A stretch of DNA of 64,000 nucleotides from Acidimicrobiia bacterium (GCA_022821985.1 JAJECP010000034.1:44232-108231); one strand, 5' to 3'. Counted from the first letter of the stretch, positions 43,147-53,297 are shown. The notes: generated from the letters alone by a model not told the origin. Program-made: numbers and translations.

Positions 43147-44439
43147 TCAGGCCCACCGCACCTGCGACCCAGCCTGCGGGATCGGCGAACCGGTCACTTT
43201 CACGCGCAGCTTCCGCAGCGACGACCGAGCCGCAGCGAGATTCGCTTCGAGCGTCTCCGCGCTGTCGCCGCGGCGCTCGGCGGCATGCCGCAGCCATCGC
43301 GGGAACGCCGAATCGACGGTCGACAGCCGCGCCTCGTCGAACTCGAAGGCGTCGCCCGGCTCGCCGAACTCGTCGAAGGGGTCGTAGTCGTCAAGATCGT
43401 CGCCTTCCTGCCACAAGGGCAGGAACTGCTCGATGAATGCCTCGATTCTCGGCGGCGTCCAGCGCAGCACGTCGGGGTCACGGCAGGCCTGCGAGAACAT
43501 CACTGCCGCCATCACCATCTCCCCCATGTCGCCCGGCTGCTCGCCCAGCGGGACCGGCTGTTCCACGAATGAACGCACGATGTCGGCAATGTGCTCCGCG
43601 TCTGCACCGCCGTCGTCGGTTTCGAACCCGCTGGAGCGCTCGATGCTCGGAAGCGTCTCGATGCGCTGCCCCACGAGCATGCGCAAGTCGACATCGGCGT
43701 CGAGGTCAAGGTCGTTGTCCCACCAGTCCTTCAGTGCCTCATCCAGGAGCTCGAGACCCTTGGTGAGCAGTTCCCGTGCCTCCGCCAGGCCGATCTCCTC
43801 GGCGACGAACCCGGCGTCGGCGAGCCGCCCAGTGCACACGCCTGCCGGCGTGACGGCCAAGTCGTGCGCCATGCCCCAGCCGAATGGATGCATCCCGACG
43901 CAGACTTCGTGAATCGACCCGTCCGACCGCGCATATTCGACCACCAATTCGCAGTACTCGTCCCATTCGTCACGAAACTTGGTGGCGCCCACCGGCTCCA
44001 CGGTGCCCAGCCACCCGACCCATTCAGGAACGGCGACATCGGCTGCTCGGATGCGATCCAGCACCTGACGGGCACGTCCGCGGGCGAGAGCCGGGCCGTA
44101 AGCGCTCATGCCCGCAGCTATCACCGCACCTGCAGGACTGCCGATGGCCTCGGCATGGGCCAGCGCCACCGCAGCGCGGACCCCGTACGGATTCCAGTTG
44201 GAGGTGAGGTGCAGGCCGATCGTGCACGACACTGCTTTCTCCGTCGCGATCAGGTCGGCGCCATCGTGTGTCTCGATGCAGTCCTCGATATCGACCTCCA
44301 GCATCTTGAGCTCACGTATGGTTGCCTCATCGAGCTGAGGCCGATGTCGTCCGGGAGCGCTGCGCCGGCCGGATCGGCCGTGAGAACGGGTGCCCTTGGG
44401 CGTCACACGCCCGCCGTTGCGGGCCTTGGGTCGTGCCAT
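43147..44439 (-). CDS. MARPK-family protein, copy 1 (unknown function)
   Basis: A 430-residue protein I do not recognise. It begins MARPKARNGGRVTPKGTR and carries a basic N-terminal tail, then a mixed alpha/beta region. The C-terminal half has an acidic segment (DDLDDYDPFDEFGE) and ends in a helix with STVDSAFPRWLRHAAERRG. A second gene at 54256-55506 shares the N-terminal motif, the FIPxxQ/FLPLWQ-type region (RIEAFIEQFLP against RVDAFVDDFIP) and the VDSAFPRWLR/VESAFPRWLR motif. The upstream 40 bp is also conserved between them. Position between defence genes suggests a role in the island; no enzymatic motif is visible. The ATG at 44439 is taken from the shared N-terminus. Confidence 0.7.
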   Translation of the reverse strand: MARPKARNGGRVTPKGTRSHGRSGRRSAPGRHRPQLDEATIRELKMLEVDIEDCIETHDGADLIATEKAVSCTIGLHLTSNWNPYGVRAAVALAHAEAIGSPAGAVIAAGMSAYGPALARGRARQVLDRIRAADVAVPEWVGWLGTVEPVGATKFRDEWDEYCELVVEYARSDGSIHEVCVGMHPFGWGMAHDLAVTPAGVCTGRLADAGFVAEEIGLAEARELLTKGLELLDEALKDWWDNDLDLDADVDLRMLVGQRIETLPSIERSSGFETDDGGADAEHIADIVRSFVEQPVPLGEQPGDMGEMVMAAVMFSQACRDPDVLRWTPPRIEAFIEQFLPLWQEGDDLDDYDPFDEFGEPGDAFEFDEARLSTVDSAFPRWLRHAAERRGDSAETLEANLAAARSSLRKLRVKVTGSPIPQAGSQVRWA

Positions 44440-44530
44440 CGGCGCAGCGTAAGCCCGCCGCCCTTGCCGCTCGCGGACCCTCAACTCACCCCAGTCCCAG
44501 CTCCGATGTGAAGAGCCAGAAATCCTCCAC

Positions 44531-44680
44531 ATGACAACCAACGAGATGATCGCCGACTGCGACGAGGTCGCCGACTATTTCGAGTCCGCACGAGCAGGGA
44601 GACCCTGCAATCGGCCAGCTGCTTGGGATCTTTCTCGCAGTCGGCAAGTGCGACATGTGCGTCTACTCTGCTGCGCCGCG
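44531..44680 (+). pseudogene. Frameshifted small gene remnant
   Basis: ATG at 44531 reads MTTNEMIADCDEVADYFESAR, then drifts. A one-base frame shift near 44590 restores GQLLGIFLAVGK, which would continue an acidic helix start in a short protein. It overlaps the 3' end of the response-regulator-like gene on the other strand. It may be a relic of a small antitoxin-like or HTH gene. The evidence is weak because it depends on a postulated indel. Confidence 0.28.
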
Positions 44681-46216
44681 CCTGAGCCACTCCGACCCGT
44701 CGGCGCCGACGCGCGATGCCGTCGAGGTGAGCTCGTGCAGGGCCTGCACCGCGAACTCGTGCCGCAGGCGGGCGATGGCTGTATACGTGCCGCCTTCCGC
44801 ATCCGTGAAATGCCAGCCCGATGCGTCGCCTTCGGCCAGCACCGCTCCGTCTGTCGGCTCGAACTCGACCAAGCACAAGTTGTGAGGCCTGCGGTCAAAC
44901 CCGGCAGCCAGCGCTTCGCCTTCCGGTGAGCGGATCATCATCGTTGGCTCGTTTGGCCCAGTGTCGATGCGCATCATCGGGAAGGCACGCACTGCGCTCA
45001 GGCGGACGCTGTCGCACAGCGGTTGGATGCACAGCCAATAGCGCTGTTGCACGTCACGCAACACGACGCCCAGTTCGAGCCGGGGCGGGGTGTTGCCGAG
45101 ACTGCTCGAATCCAAGAGCGCGGCGAGGCGCTCGCTCGACGGCACAGCATCGGCCATCGCCGCCGCCAAGTCGCCGGCCGCCCTTGTGATGGCCGAATCG
45201 CCGAGGCCCACCCGAGCGAGCCCTCCGGAAACCGCTCGCCGCACCAAGGTGTCGTCATCCAGAGCCTTGAGGTCGCTGGCGAGACTCGGCGAGCGCCGCA
45301 GCTTGCCTGCCAGGCGGGATATGTCGCCATCCGCCATCGACCGCCCAAGCGCCTCGTTCGACGCGTCAATGTCCCAGATATCTGCGATCTGAGCATCGCG
45401 CAGTGCAAGTTCCATGTCGCTGCAGAGCAGACGTGTGAACTGCGCAGCTGCCTCATCAGGGTCTGGCAGCAGCGCACGGTGAACCAGAGCACCGGCATCG
45501 AGTTCCGCGCTGAAGGTCGCTAGAATCCGCGGTGCCGATCCCCGCAGAGCATTGATGCCGCTGAATGCGAATTCGGGCATCAATCCGCGGTAGATCAATT
45601 CGAGATCATCACGGATCATTCCCGGCAATTCGCCGTAAGTGTCCGCTTGCCGTTGACTCTCATCGCCAGTCAACCGCACTCCATTCCCAGGCTTGCCAAA
45701 CACCAGCACGATCGTGTTGTCACGGCGGACGACGAAGTCGTCCACAGTCTGGAAGTGGGCATCATCGATGAGCCGTTGCACGACATCGCCGAGGCTGTAC
45801 GCACCGGTGAAGACCACGATGACAGTGAGTCGCTCGGGGTCCTGCGCCGCAACCGCGTCGATTGCTCGCATGGTCGCCGAGTGGTCCCCGTACATGAGCC
45901 AGTCGAGGAGCAGCAGATCCGCGATCGACGATCCTCGCAGCGCCTGCTGCACCAAGCCCGCAGCGTCCGCCGAGTCTTCGGAGGCTTCCAGCACGCTGCA
46001 CACCACACCCTCGTCGAGGAACGCACGCACCAACTCCGACGGATGCACTGGTGTCTCATCTTCCGCTTCCTGGCGCGGCTTCTCAAGTCCAGGTTCCGGT
46101 TCATCACCGAGATGCTCGGTAGTCCCAGCCTGCTGCGGCTCCAGTGGGCGGTAGTCAGCAGCCACACGGTCATCGATCAGGAGCGCAGTCTGGAAGTAGT
46201 CGCTTACGGCGCTCAT
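44663..46216 (-). CDS. Receiver-domain (Response_reg_2-like) protein of the nested modification operon
   Basis: A 517-residue protein. Residues 10-150 resemble a two-component receiver: paired acids at ALLIDD (15-16), phosphoacceptor candidate Asp105 in LLLLDWLMYGD, and Thr in VVFTGAY. A 45-residue acidic insertion (residues 28-60) interrupts the domain. The rest is a mainly helical, uncharacterised region with Asp/Glu-rich patches and no DNA-binding motif I can see. Its start overlaps the GHKL ATPase stop by ATGA (46213-46216), so it is the third gene of a Dcm-GHKL-receiver operon. Phosphotransfer from the C-terminal histidine-kinase-like domain of its partner is an inference, because no classical H-box is obvious. 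Confidence 0.78.
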   Translation of the reverse strand: MSAVSDYFQTALLIDDRVAADYRPLEPQQAGTTEHLGDEPEPGLEKPRQEAEDETPVHPSELVRAFLDEGVVCSVLEASEDSADAAGLVQQALRGSSIADLLLLDWLMYGDHSATMRAIDAVAAQDPERLTVIVVFTGAYSLGDVVQRLIDDAHFQTVDDFVVRRDNTIVLVFGKPGNGVRLTGDESQRQADTYGELPGMIRDDLELIYRGLMPEFAFSGINALRGSAPRILATFSAELDAGALVHRALLPDPDEAAAQFTRLLCSDMELALRDAQIADIWDIDASNEALGRSMADGDISRLAGKLRRSPSLASDLKALDDDTLVRRAVSGGLARVGLGDSAITRAAGDLAAAMADAVPSSERLAALLDSSSLGNTPPRLELGVVLRDVQQRYWLCIQPLCDSVRLSAVRAFPMMRIDTGPNEPTMMIRSPEGEALAAGFDRRPHNLCLVEFEPTDGAVLAEGDASGWHFTDAEGGTYTAIARLRHEFAVQALHELTSTASRVGADGSEWLRRGAAE

Positions 46217-49101
46217 GACTCTCGACCTTGGGGGCTGATCAAGAACTCGGCGCCCTCTCGGGAGTCACCGAGAGAGATCGACCACCCTGCTCGTTCGAGC
46301 ACTTGGCTGGCGATCGCCAAGCCGAGACCGCTGCCGCCCGGTCGAGTCGTGAAGCCGAAGTCGAATACCCGGTCAGCGATGTCATCGGCAATGCCTGGGC
46401 CGTTGTCTCGGTACACGATTGTCTGACCTTGGCACTCAAGGCCAATCACCCCGGACACCCCGGGCTTGCTCTGGCTGAGCCAATAGAGGCTGTTGTCGGT
46501 GAGGTTGACGAAGACCGGATAGAACGTCGAGGCGTACCCCTCGATCTTCAGGGCTCGGAATTCGCGGCTGGATTCCAACGTGACACTTGCAGCGCGCATG
46601 CGCTCATAGAACAGTTCATCGACAAACCGAGCGATATCGCTGCCTTTGATGGTGGTCTTGACGCGCCGAATCCTTCGCTGCATCGGTGTCAGCAGCGTGA
46701 GGTAGCTGTCGAGATGGTCGAAGTCGCGTCGCAAGTCCTCGTACAAGCCGACCAGCTGCGGGTTCTTCTTGGCCCACGAGCCGACGCGCCGCACATCGCT
46801 GCGGATGCTCGAAACCGTCTGGCCGAATTCGTGGTCCACCACAGCCAGCGCCATGCCCAACTGCACGAACTCCAGTTGGGCATCGGCTTGTGCTCGCAGC
46901 TCGACGATCTCGGCGTCGGCAGCCGCAGCGACTTCACTCGGCGTCGGTGCGCCCACCTCGAAAGCTGCGGTGTTCGACCGGACCAAGTTGGCGACTCGCA
47001 TGAATGCCCTGCGCGAATCCGCCGCCAAGGAGTCCAGCGCCCGCTCGAATTCGGCCTGCTCCTCGATCCACCCGTGACCACTCGGCGAACTCGGCTGGGT
47101 GACCGCTCCCAGTCCCTGCTCGAAGTCCGCGCGAAGCCCTTCGAGCACGCTCTGCACGCGGGCACTCATGGCGGTGAGCGCTTGTGTTCCGCTGCTCTCT
47201 GCGTCGCGCACTCGGCTTCGTACCGAACCGATTCGTTCCTCAATGAACTCCCTGCGCTCACGTTCGTCCGACTCTTGGGCGACGAGCCGCGCTTCGGCTG
47301 CTGCGGCCAGTTCGTCGATTTCACTCAGCGCAGGCCCGATGTGTGACTGCTCGACGTCAGCGGCTGCACGCTCCATGTGGGCCATGTCCCGACGCATCGG
47401 CTCGGTTGGGGCGAAGCCCTCGGGCTCGTCAAATTCCAGAGGTTCGGCAAGCCGCTGAAGCGCCCGCTTAGCCTCGGCAACCTGTCGCGTGGCCGGTTGC
47501 AGTCGGTCAGCAGTAGCCAGATCTTCACGAAGCGCACCCACGACGCTCGAAGCCTCTTGCGCGATGTCGGTGGCGTTCAGGTGCCGTTCCGCCGCGTCAA
47601 GCTGACTCCTGAGCCTTCGCCGTCCGGCAGTGGCCTGCCTGTCCCGCTCTCTGCGCAACTGATCTTCTCTCGCGAGGCGTTCTCGGCCATGCACGTAAGA
47701 ACGGGCCTCAGGCCCGTCGGATCGGAAGAACCGAGCGGCTAGCTCCACCAGGAGATTCATGAGCAGCCGACGGAAGTCGGAATAGGCCCGCCCCCCAGTG
47801 AAGCCCTCTCTGCCTGCCTTCTCACGCAGTCCAGAGTTCCGTTCACTGGAGAGGCAGATGGCGCCGAACATGCGCCGGTAGGAAAAGAAGTAGTAGCCGG
47901 CCCCGAGGGTTCGCCGCTCCTCGATCTCGAGGTAGTCCACATCTGGGCGGCCGTATGGCTGCACGCGAATGCCGTCCTTGTAGACGTAGAGGCCGCCGAG
48001 CCTTCGCAGCTTCATGCTCATCGCCTGGAACGCTTCGGGGTCGAGCGTCGATTCACTTGCCATGCCCTGCACGACTCCGACTTCGAAGGTGAACGGACCA
48101 CAACGCGGCGGCGACGAGTCTGGACACGGGATATCGAAGTCAACGGCGTCTTCGGCGAAGACCCTGATGGTGCCCGCGAAGTTGCCGGCATCGTCGAACT
48201 CGCCCCGAATGTGGTGATCGGCCTGATCGAAGTCGGCTGCGACAAAGAACTCATTGGGACCGAGACGGCTCTCGCTGTCGCCGCCGCCTCGGTGATCCAT
48301 GAAGTCAACAGAGAACTCGGGCGTCGTAGGGTCTCGGAGCCATACATCGGTGAACCCGTGCAGGGTCCGATCAAACAGCGATGCTTCGTTGGTCCCTTGG
48401 GACTCAAGGTCGGAAGGGAGCTCCCTCGATGCCGGCGAGATCAGGAAGGTTGTGCCGGTCGCGCCAAGCGCTCTCAGGTCAGGCAAGTCCCAATAGGGAT
48501 CGTCGGGCAGCGCATCAATCGTCGCCCGTATGGCGTCGAGCCGCTCTTGCCACTCCGTCGAGCTGTCCTTCGTCCTGTAGCGCTCCACGGCCTCGCAGAG
48601 CGGGGTCTTGAGACGGCGAACATCCGCGTCGCGCAGTTCATCCGCATCCAGTTCGATCAGGCCGACGGGTACCTCGTCGAGATCGATGCCCGCCAATTCG
48701 AACATCTGCCAGTTGACGAGAGCAGCGATCATCGGGCTACCGGTCAGCTTCGACGTCACCAAGACCTGATTGCCGAGCGCCCCGATGGCGAAGCGGCCGA
48801 TGCCCTTCTCGCCGAGTTGCACTCTCGGCTGCATGCCGGGTGGGCTCTCCACGGGCGAGCGCCCCAGCTTGGACTCCGTGGCAATGGTGAGCCATGACCC
48901 CTGGAACGTGTCAAGGTCCATGCCCACGCCATCGTCCCTCACGACGAGCACGTTGAGCTTGCGGTAATAGTCAGCGATGGCGTAGGTGGCATATGCATCG
49001 TGAGCGTTCTTGAAGAGCTCGCTCAGCGCCGTCGGCAGATTGGCGATCTGCTGCCTCCCAAGCATGTCGACTGCTCGTGCTCTGGCACGGAAACCTGTCA
49101 T
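46213..49101 (-). CDS. Double-GHKL ATPase: MORC/HSP90-like N-terminus and histidine-kinase-like C-terminus
   Basis: A 962-residue protein. N-terminal GHKL ATPase: N-box ELFKNAHDAY (Glu28, Asn32, Asp35) and G1 RDDGVGMD (55-62), as in MORC/paraMORC and HSP90-like proteins. A middle region of long helices (residues 480-720, with many R/E/Q) looks like a coiled coil. The C-terminus is a second GHKL module of the histidine-kinase type: N-box NLTDNSLYWL, YRDNGPGI, then FTTRPGGSGLGLAI. MORC-like ATPases have been linked to restriction-modification systems by comparative genomics. The gene overlaps the methyltransferase stop and the receiver-protein start (4 nt each). Two ATPase sites of different classes in one chain is unusual. 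Confidence 0.82.
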   Translation of the reverse strand: MTGFRARARAVDMLGRQQIANLPTALSELFKNAHDAYATYAIADYYRKLNVLVVRDDGVGMDLDTFQGSWLTIATESKLGRSPVESPPGMQPRVQLGEKGIGRFAIGALGNQVLVTSKLTGSPMIAALVNWQMFELAGIDLDEVPVGLIELDADELRDADVRRLKTPLCEAVERYRTKDSSTEWQERLDAIRATIDALPDDPYWDLPDLRALGATGTTFLISPASRELPSDLESQGTNEASLFDRTLHGFTDVWLRDPTTPEFSVDFMDHRGGGDSESRLGPNEFFVAADFDQADHHIRGEFDDAGNFAGTIRVFAEDAVDFDIPCPDSSPPRCGPFTFEVGVVQGMASESTLDPEAFQAMSMKLRRLGGLYVYKDGIRVQPYGRPDVDYLEIEERRTLGAGYYFFSYRRMFGAICLSSERNSGLREKAGREGFTGGRAYSDFRRLLMNLLVELAARFFRSDGPEARSYVHGRERLAREDQLRRERDRQATAGRRRLRSQLDAAERHLNATDIAQEASSVVGALREDLATADRLQPATRQVAEAKRALQRLAEPLEFDEPEGFAPTEPMRRDMAHMERAAADVEQSHIGPALSEIDELAAAAEARLVAQESDERERREFIEERIGSVRSRVRDAESSGTQALTAMSARVQSVLEGLRADFEQGLGAVTQPSSPSGHGWIEEQAEFERALDSLAADSRRAFMRVANLVRSNTAAFEVGAPTPSEVAAAADAEIVELRAQADAQLEFVQLGMALAVVDHEFGQTVSSIRSDVRRVGSWAKKNPQLVGLYEDLRRDFDHLDSYLTLLTPMQRRIRRVKTTIKGSDIARFVDELFYERMRAASVTLESSREFRALKIEGYASTFYPVFVNLTDNSLYWLSQSKPGVSGVIGLECQGQTIVYRDNGPGIADDIADRVFDFGFTTRPGGSGLGLAIASQVLERAGWSISLGDSREGAEFLISPQGRES

Positions 49102-50231
49102 GTCGCCATCCCTGTTGCGACGGCGCAGTCAACCTCCGAGGTTGCAGGCGTTTCAACAGAGGCGTCGATCGCTGCACCGTCTGCTTCAGCTACATGCCTG
49201 ACGAAATGCTCGCCGAACTGCTGTGCCAGCAACACCGGCACCGCGTTGCCGATCTGTCGGGCCTGTGAGGTCAGCCCGCCAGCGAACTCGAATTCGTCGG
49301 GAAACGTCTGTAGGCGTGCCGCTTCTCGTGCGCTGATCGCCCGGTGCTCGCTCGGGTGGCCGAATCTGCCGTTGCTGTAGCTGATGCACTTCGTGGTCAG
49401 TGTCGGCGCGGGCTTGTCCCAGCTCAGCCGACCGTAGACGTCGGTATGGCCGCTGAAGCCAGCGCGGTGGCAGTCGGGCCACAGCTGCTTCGGCCAGTTC
49501 CGCCGATCGCCTCCCTCGGGCGTGGCCTTGATCCGATCGCCATTCAGGGGCGTGAGACGCATCGCCCTGTGGCTGCTGATCTTGGCCGCGTCGGGCCCAT
49601 CGACATCGTGGGGCAACGAGTGGATGGCGTCTCGGACGGTCATGTACGGCTGCTCGGTCGTCGGACCATGCGTCGGCACCGGAAACTCGATCTCACCAAG
49701 ATCAAAGCTGCTGGCGATGAGCACCAACCTGCTCCGAGTTTGCGGTACGCCGTAGTCCGCACAGGAGATCGTGTCGAGAGCGACGTGATGAGTCTTCTCC
49801 AGCACTCCGATGAACTCAGTGAGCGGGTCGTTCGACTTGGAAGCCCGCCGCATCCCCGGCACGTTCTCGACAAAGACGAGCTGCGGGCACAGGGCCTCGA
49901 CAAAGCGAAGAAGCTCAAGGACCAGGTCGGAGCGGTCGTCCTCTCCTGTCGCGGCATTGCGGTGACCGGCGAAGGGCTGGCACGGCGCGCACCCCGCCAG
50001 CAGGCGGACGGCCTCATCAGCAGGCGGCACGACCGACACAACCTCGTCGGCCTTGAGCTCCCGGATGTCGCACTGGAAGGCCTTCACGGTCGGAAAATTC
50101 AGCCTGAACGTCTGCACAGCCTCTTCGTCCCAGTCCGTGGCGAAGACTGGTCGCACCCCGGCATCAGAGAAGCCTCGCGCTGTCCCGCCGCAGCCCGAGA
50201 AGAAGTCGGCGAGGACGATCTCGCGGGTCAT
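49098..50231 (-). CDS. C5-cytosine DNA methyltransferase
   Basis: A 377-residue Dcm-type methyltransferase from MTREIVLADFFSGCGG. Motif I FSGCGG, motif IV PCQPF with catalytic Cys84, motif VI ENV (122-124), motif VIII QTRSR, a short target-recognition region, and motif X IGNAVPV are intact, so it should be active. It methylates cytosine C5 in a sequence that cannot be read from here. No restriction nuclease is adjacent; the operon partners are a double-GHKL ATPase and a receiver protein. The start at 50231 skips a 17-codon extension that lacks family similarity. Confidence 0.9.
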   Translation of the reverse strand: MTREIVLADFFSGCGGTARGFSDAGVRPVFATDWDEEAVQTFRLNFPTVKAFQCDIRELKADEVVSVVPPADEAVRLLAGCAPCQPFAGHRNAATGEDDRSDLVLELLRFVEALCPQLVFVENVPGMRRASKSNDPLTEFIGVLEKTHHVALDTISCADYGVPQTRSRLVLIASSFDLGEIEFPVPTHGPTTEQPYMTVRDAIHSLPHDVDGPDAAKISSHRAMRLTPLNGDRIKATPEGGDRRNWPKQLWPDCHRAGFSGHTDVYGRLSWDKPAPTLTTKCISYSNGRFGHPSEHRAISAREAARLQTFPDEFEFAGGLTSQARQIGNAVPVLLAQQFGEHFVRHVAEADGAAIDASVETPATSEVDCAVATGMAT

Positions 50232-50363
50232 GAGACCTGTTCCATCACGCTCATCGCGGCCACGACTCGGACTCGGCGGCACAAGTCCCCATGCGTGCAG
50301 TCAACCAAGGCCGTGTGACGACCGGGAACCGGGGCCGGGACCGGACGAAACGGGGCCTGGTGC

Positions 50364-53297
50364 TCATTGCGCGAACATCTGGGCTTCGACGGGCGCTGCC
50401 GCTCGGGCTGCCACTGCCATGGCACCCTCGCGCAGGCTGGGCCAGGCTGTGATGAGGCTGTTGTAAGCGTTGGCCTCGGCGGCCCAGCCCCTGTCGTTGG
50501 CCTTCTGGTACAGCAGGTAGGCGAGTTGGCGCGCCCGGTCGCCGTTGCCGCCGAGGGTGTGCAGCAGATCGGCGGCTTCGCTCTCGGACTGCTCCAAGGC
50601 GTCCACGAGGTACTGCAACGCTTCCCAGACCGTGAACCGATCGTCTTCGGCGGGAGACCAGTGCGGGTCGAGTTCCGAGCGCCGGTAGAGCCGGAACTTG
50701 CCAACCCGGGCCTCGCCGATGCCCGACTCCGTGAGACCTTCAAGCGAGGTGTTCTTGGCTTTGGCCACGCTCTCGGCATCGCCGGACGGCCCCGGGTTGT
50801 ATTGGTGCTCAGCGAACCAGGTCAGCGCGAACCGCGTGTCCCGGTCCAGCTCGGCCTCTTCGCCATCAAGCACTTCGCCCAGCACGTCATTGATGATCGA
50901 CAGCGCAGCCGACACCCGCATCGCCGAACCGTCGGCCTCCACGACCTTGGCGTACCGCGAGAACACCTTGATCCCGGGTCCGATGGTGGACTGCGCCATG
51001 TCAACCGGGGCGATGTTGCCCGACTGCAAGATGCGCACAGCCTCGGGCAGTTCCGCTCGCAGCGCAGCGATGAATTCGCCGCGCGTGGCCAAGACGGCCG
51101 AATCTGGTCGCGGCCGACAAGCCAAGACAATTGACGAAGCCAGCGCGTTTGTACCAACCGAAACCATTCGGCCAGGCTTCTCCGTGCGCAAGGGCCATGT
51201 CGCTGCTACCTGCAATCCGGCATCGATAACTGCCGACAGGAAGGTGTCCCACCCAGTGCTGCGTGCCTCACCCTCGACTGATTCGGTGGCCCTGTAGGCG
51301 TAGTACACGGTCGCAGGCACCTCACTCTTCATTCCAGCTGCGAGCTCTGCCATGAAGGCTGCAACGCCCGATTCAAAGTCCTTTGCGGCTTGCTCCCTCG
51401 ATCCTGACCGGTGGCGGTTCGCTATCAACTCCTCGGCCTTCGGAGTGAGCAACGTCGAGCATTCGTCGGGCCATACTTCGACAAGGTTTCCGCGGAGCCA
51501 CATATAGAAGAAATCAGACAAGTTGGCGTAGCCAACGTTGTCGTAGTAGGGAGGATCGGTGGAGACCGCAACGCCCGCCAGCTCTCCGACACGAGTGCGG
51601 GCATCCCGCTGTACCACGACCTCCTGCCACACCTCTGGAGCGACCAGATCGGCTGTGCTCGCGCCACGCGACCTCACTTTGGCCCACCCGTTTGCTCCAC
51701 AGTTCTCTGCGGGGAGGTGTGAGATCGCCTTGGTCACCCAAGTGACCATCCCCGTCCAGTTTCCCGTGGAGGACGAGAACGGATTGCACTCAGCGAAATC
51801 CCAGGTCATCGGAATGGCTTGGCGACTGAAAGTGTTGCGCATCTTCTCGCCGGGGACATTCCAAGTGCCGATCGTTGACCAGTAGTCAGCACACTTGTCG
51901 ATCACGAAGGCCAGATAGGTCACAACGGCGTCGGCGTAGGCAGTCGATCCACTGCCGCCGTCTCGGAGCCGAACACCATCCTCCGTCCTACCCGCTGAGA
52001 CGGCATCGCCCGCTGCCTTGACTGCTACCTCGGCCAGCAAGTCGGAAAACAACGTCAAGGCCGTGAGCTGGCGGGGCGTGAACAGCTTCCACCACTCATC
52101 GAGGCCGTACAGATCGATAGAAATGCTGCGTGGATACGGGTCCAACCCGCTCTTGGGCACCGCGTCGGGCACCGGGAGTAGCGCAGCCGCAGATTGCGTC
52201 TCCGAGATAGGGCGATACGCCCTTCCGGCCGGGCCTTCCGCGACCACTGCCATCAGCTGGGCATCCAGCAATTCATCGCGACCCGCTGACCGAACCTGCT
52301 CCGCAGGTATCGCAGCCCCAGTGGCGAGGCATGTTCCGTTGCCCCGGTCCACAGTGCGCTCGTAGCTCGGCTCGCCACCTTCGCGGATTTCATAGCTGAT
52401 CGTCTGCGAGTCCCGGTCGATGATCGGCTCGATCCAGACGGTCGGCTTGCCCTTCTTCTTCGAGAGCGTCCACGACGCCACGAGCGGCACATGGCCTGAC
52501 CAACTCGGATCGGGCGACTCCACCGTCCGCGCCCATATCCAAGCGATCGGCGTCAGCTTCTCGCCGTCGGGACCGGTGGCATCGGGGTAGAGGTGGCCGA
52601 TGCGTCGCTCGGCCTCTTCGCGCATCCAGCGCCCGTACGCCTCCACGTCCGCTGCCAGTCCTTGCGCCCGCTCCCAGCGGCGGCCGTCGTCGATGCCCAG
52701 GCCGTCGCCATTGCCCTTCACCGCCGCGCCGCCTGCCGTGGCTGGGGCCGTCAGTTCCCGAAGGTCAGGATGCACCGGCGGCAGGCCGGCGAACCGGGGC
52801 GGTATCTCGATCATTGCCTTGTTGATCAGCACGGCGACCGGGTTCAGATCGCCCGCGAGCGCTTCGAGGCCCAGCCGCTGCGCCTCCAGCGGTATTGCGC
52901 CTCCGTCGGCGAACGGGTCCAGGATCGGCGGCGGGCCGTCCGGGAAGGCCCGGTCGATCTCCGCCCGAGCCTCCGCCAGAACCGCAACGTTGTTGGAGTT
53001 CTCCCACTTGACCAGCCGCTCCAAGATGCCGAACAGCCGCTGCCGTTCGGCCTCCTGCGCCTCGACCGTCTCCAGCAGGTTGCCACCGGGGTCTCGATAT
53101 CCCTCAGCCGACGGATCATCCACCAGCGACGACCAGATCACCGCCCGAGCCGCCGCCAAGGGCCGCCGCGCCCACCACAGGTGCAGCGTCGACGGATGCC
53201 CGTGCCGAATCGACTTCTCCCGCGCCGCCTCAGCATTGATCGCCGCCAACGGCAGCGCCACCTCAATCAGCTTCGGCCCTTGCTGCCCCGCCGCCAC
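50364..53297 (-). CDS. DUF1156 (COG1743-type) adenine-specific DNA methyltransferase
   Basis: A 977-residue methyltransferase. DUF1156 occupies the N-terminus (LIEVALPLAAINAEAAREKS, then RHGHPSTLHLWWARRPLAAAR). Motif I DPFADGGA is at 127-134, motif IV DPPY at 581-584 (STDPPYYDNVGY), so the catalytic order is split by a roughly 450-residue insert that also carries small CxxxC-like and WW/RP segments typical of COG1743. Motif DPPY implies adenine N6 or cytosine N4 modification. The COG1743/COG1483/helicase/PLD combination recurs in defence islands. It is separated from the Dcm gene downstream by 132 bp, possibly as a separate transcript. Confidence 0.88.
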   Translation of the reverse strand: MAAGQQGPKLIEVALPLAAINAEAAREKSIRHGHPSTLHLWWARRPLAAARAVIWSSLVDDPSAEGYRDPGGNLLETVEAQEAERQRLFGILERLVKWENSNNVAVLAEARAEIDRAFPDGPPPILDPFADGGAIPLEAQRLGLEALAGDLNPVAVLINKAMIEIPPRFAGLPPVHPDLRELTAPATAGGAAVKGNGDGLGIDDGRRWERAQGLAADVEAYGRWMREEAERRIGHLYPDATGPDGEKLTPIAWIWARTVESPDPSWSGHVPLVASWTLSKKKGKPTVWIEPIIDRDSQTISYEIREGGEPSYERTVDRGNGTCLATGAAIPAEQVRSAGRDELLDAQLMAVVAEGPAGRAYRPISETQSAAALLPVPDAVPKSGLDPYPRSISIDLYGLDEWWKLFTPRQLTALTLFSDLLAEVAVKAAGDAVSAGRTEDGVRLRDGGSGSTAYADAVVTYLAFVIDKCADYWSTIGTWNVPGEKMRNTFSRQAIPMTWDFAECNPFSSSTGNWTGMVTWVTKAISHLPAENCGANGWAKVRSRGASTADLVAPEVWQEVVVQRDARTRVGELAGVAVSTDPPYYDNVGYANLSDFFYMWLRGNLVEVWPDECSTLLTPKAEELIANRHRSGSREQAAKDFESGVAAFMAELAAGMKSEVPATVYYAYRATESVEGEARSTGWDTFLSAVIDAGLQVAATWPLRTEKPGRMVSVGTNALASSIVLACRPRPDSAVLATRGEFIAALRAELPEAVRILQSGNIAPVDMAQSTIGPGIKVFSRYAKVVEADGSAMRVSAALSIINDVLGEVLDGEEAELDRDTRFALTWFAEHQYNPGPSGDAESVAKAKNTSLEGLTESGIGEARVGKFRLYRRSELDPHWSPAEDDRFTVWEALQYLVDALEQSESEAADLLHTLGGNGDRARQLAYLLYQKANDRGWAAEANAYNSLITAWPSLREGAMAVAARAAAPVEAQMFAQ

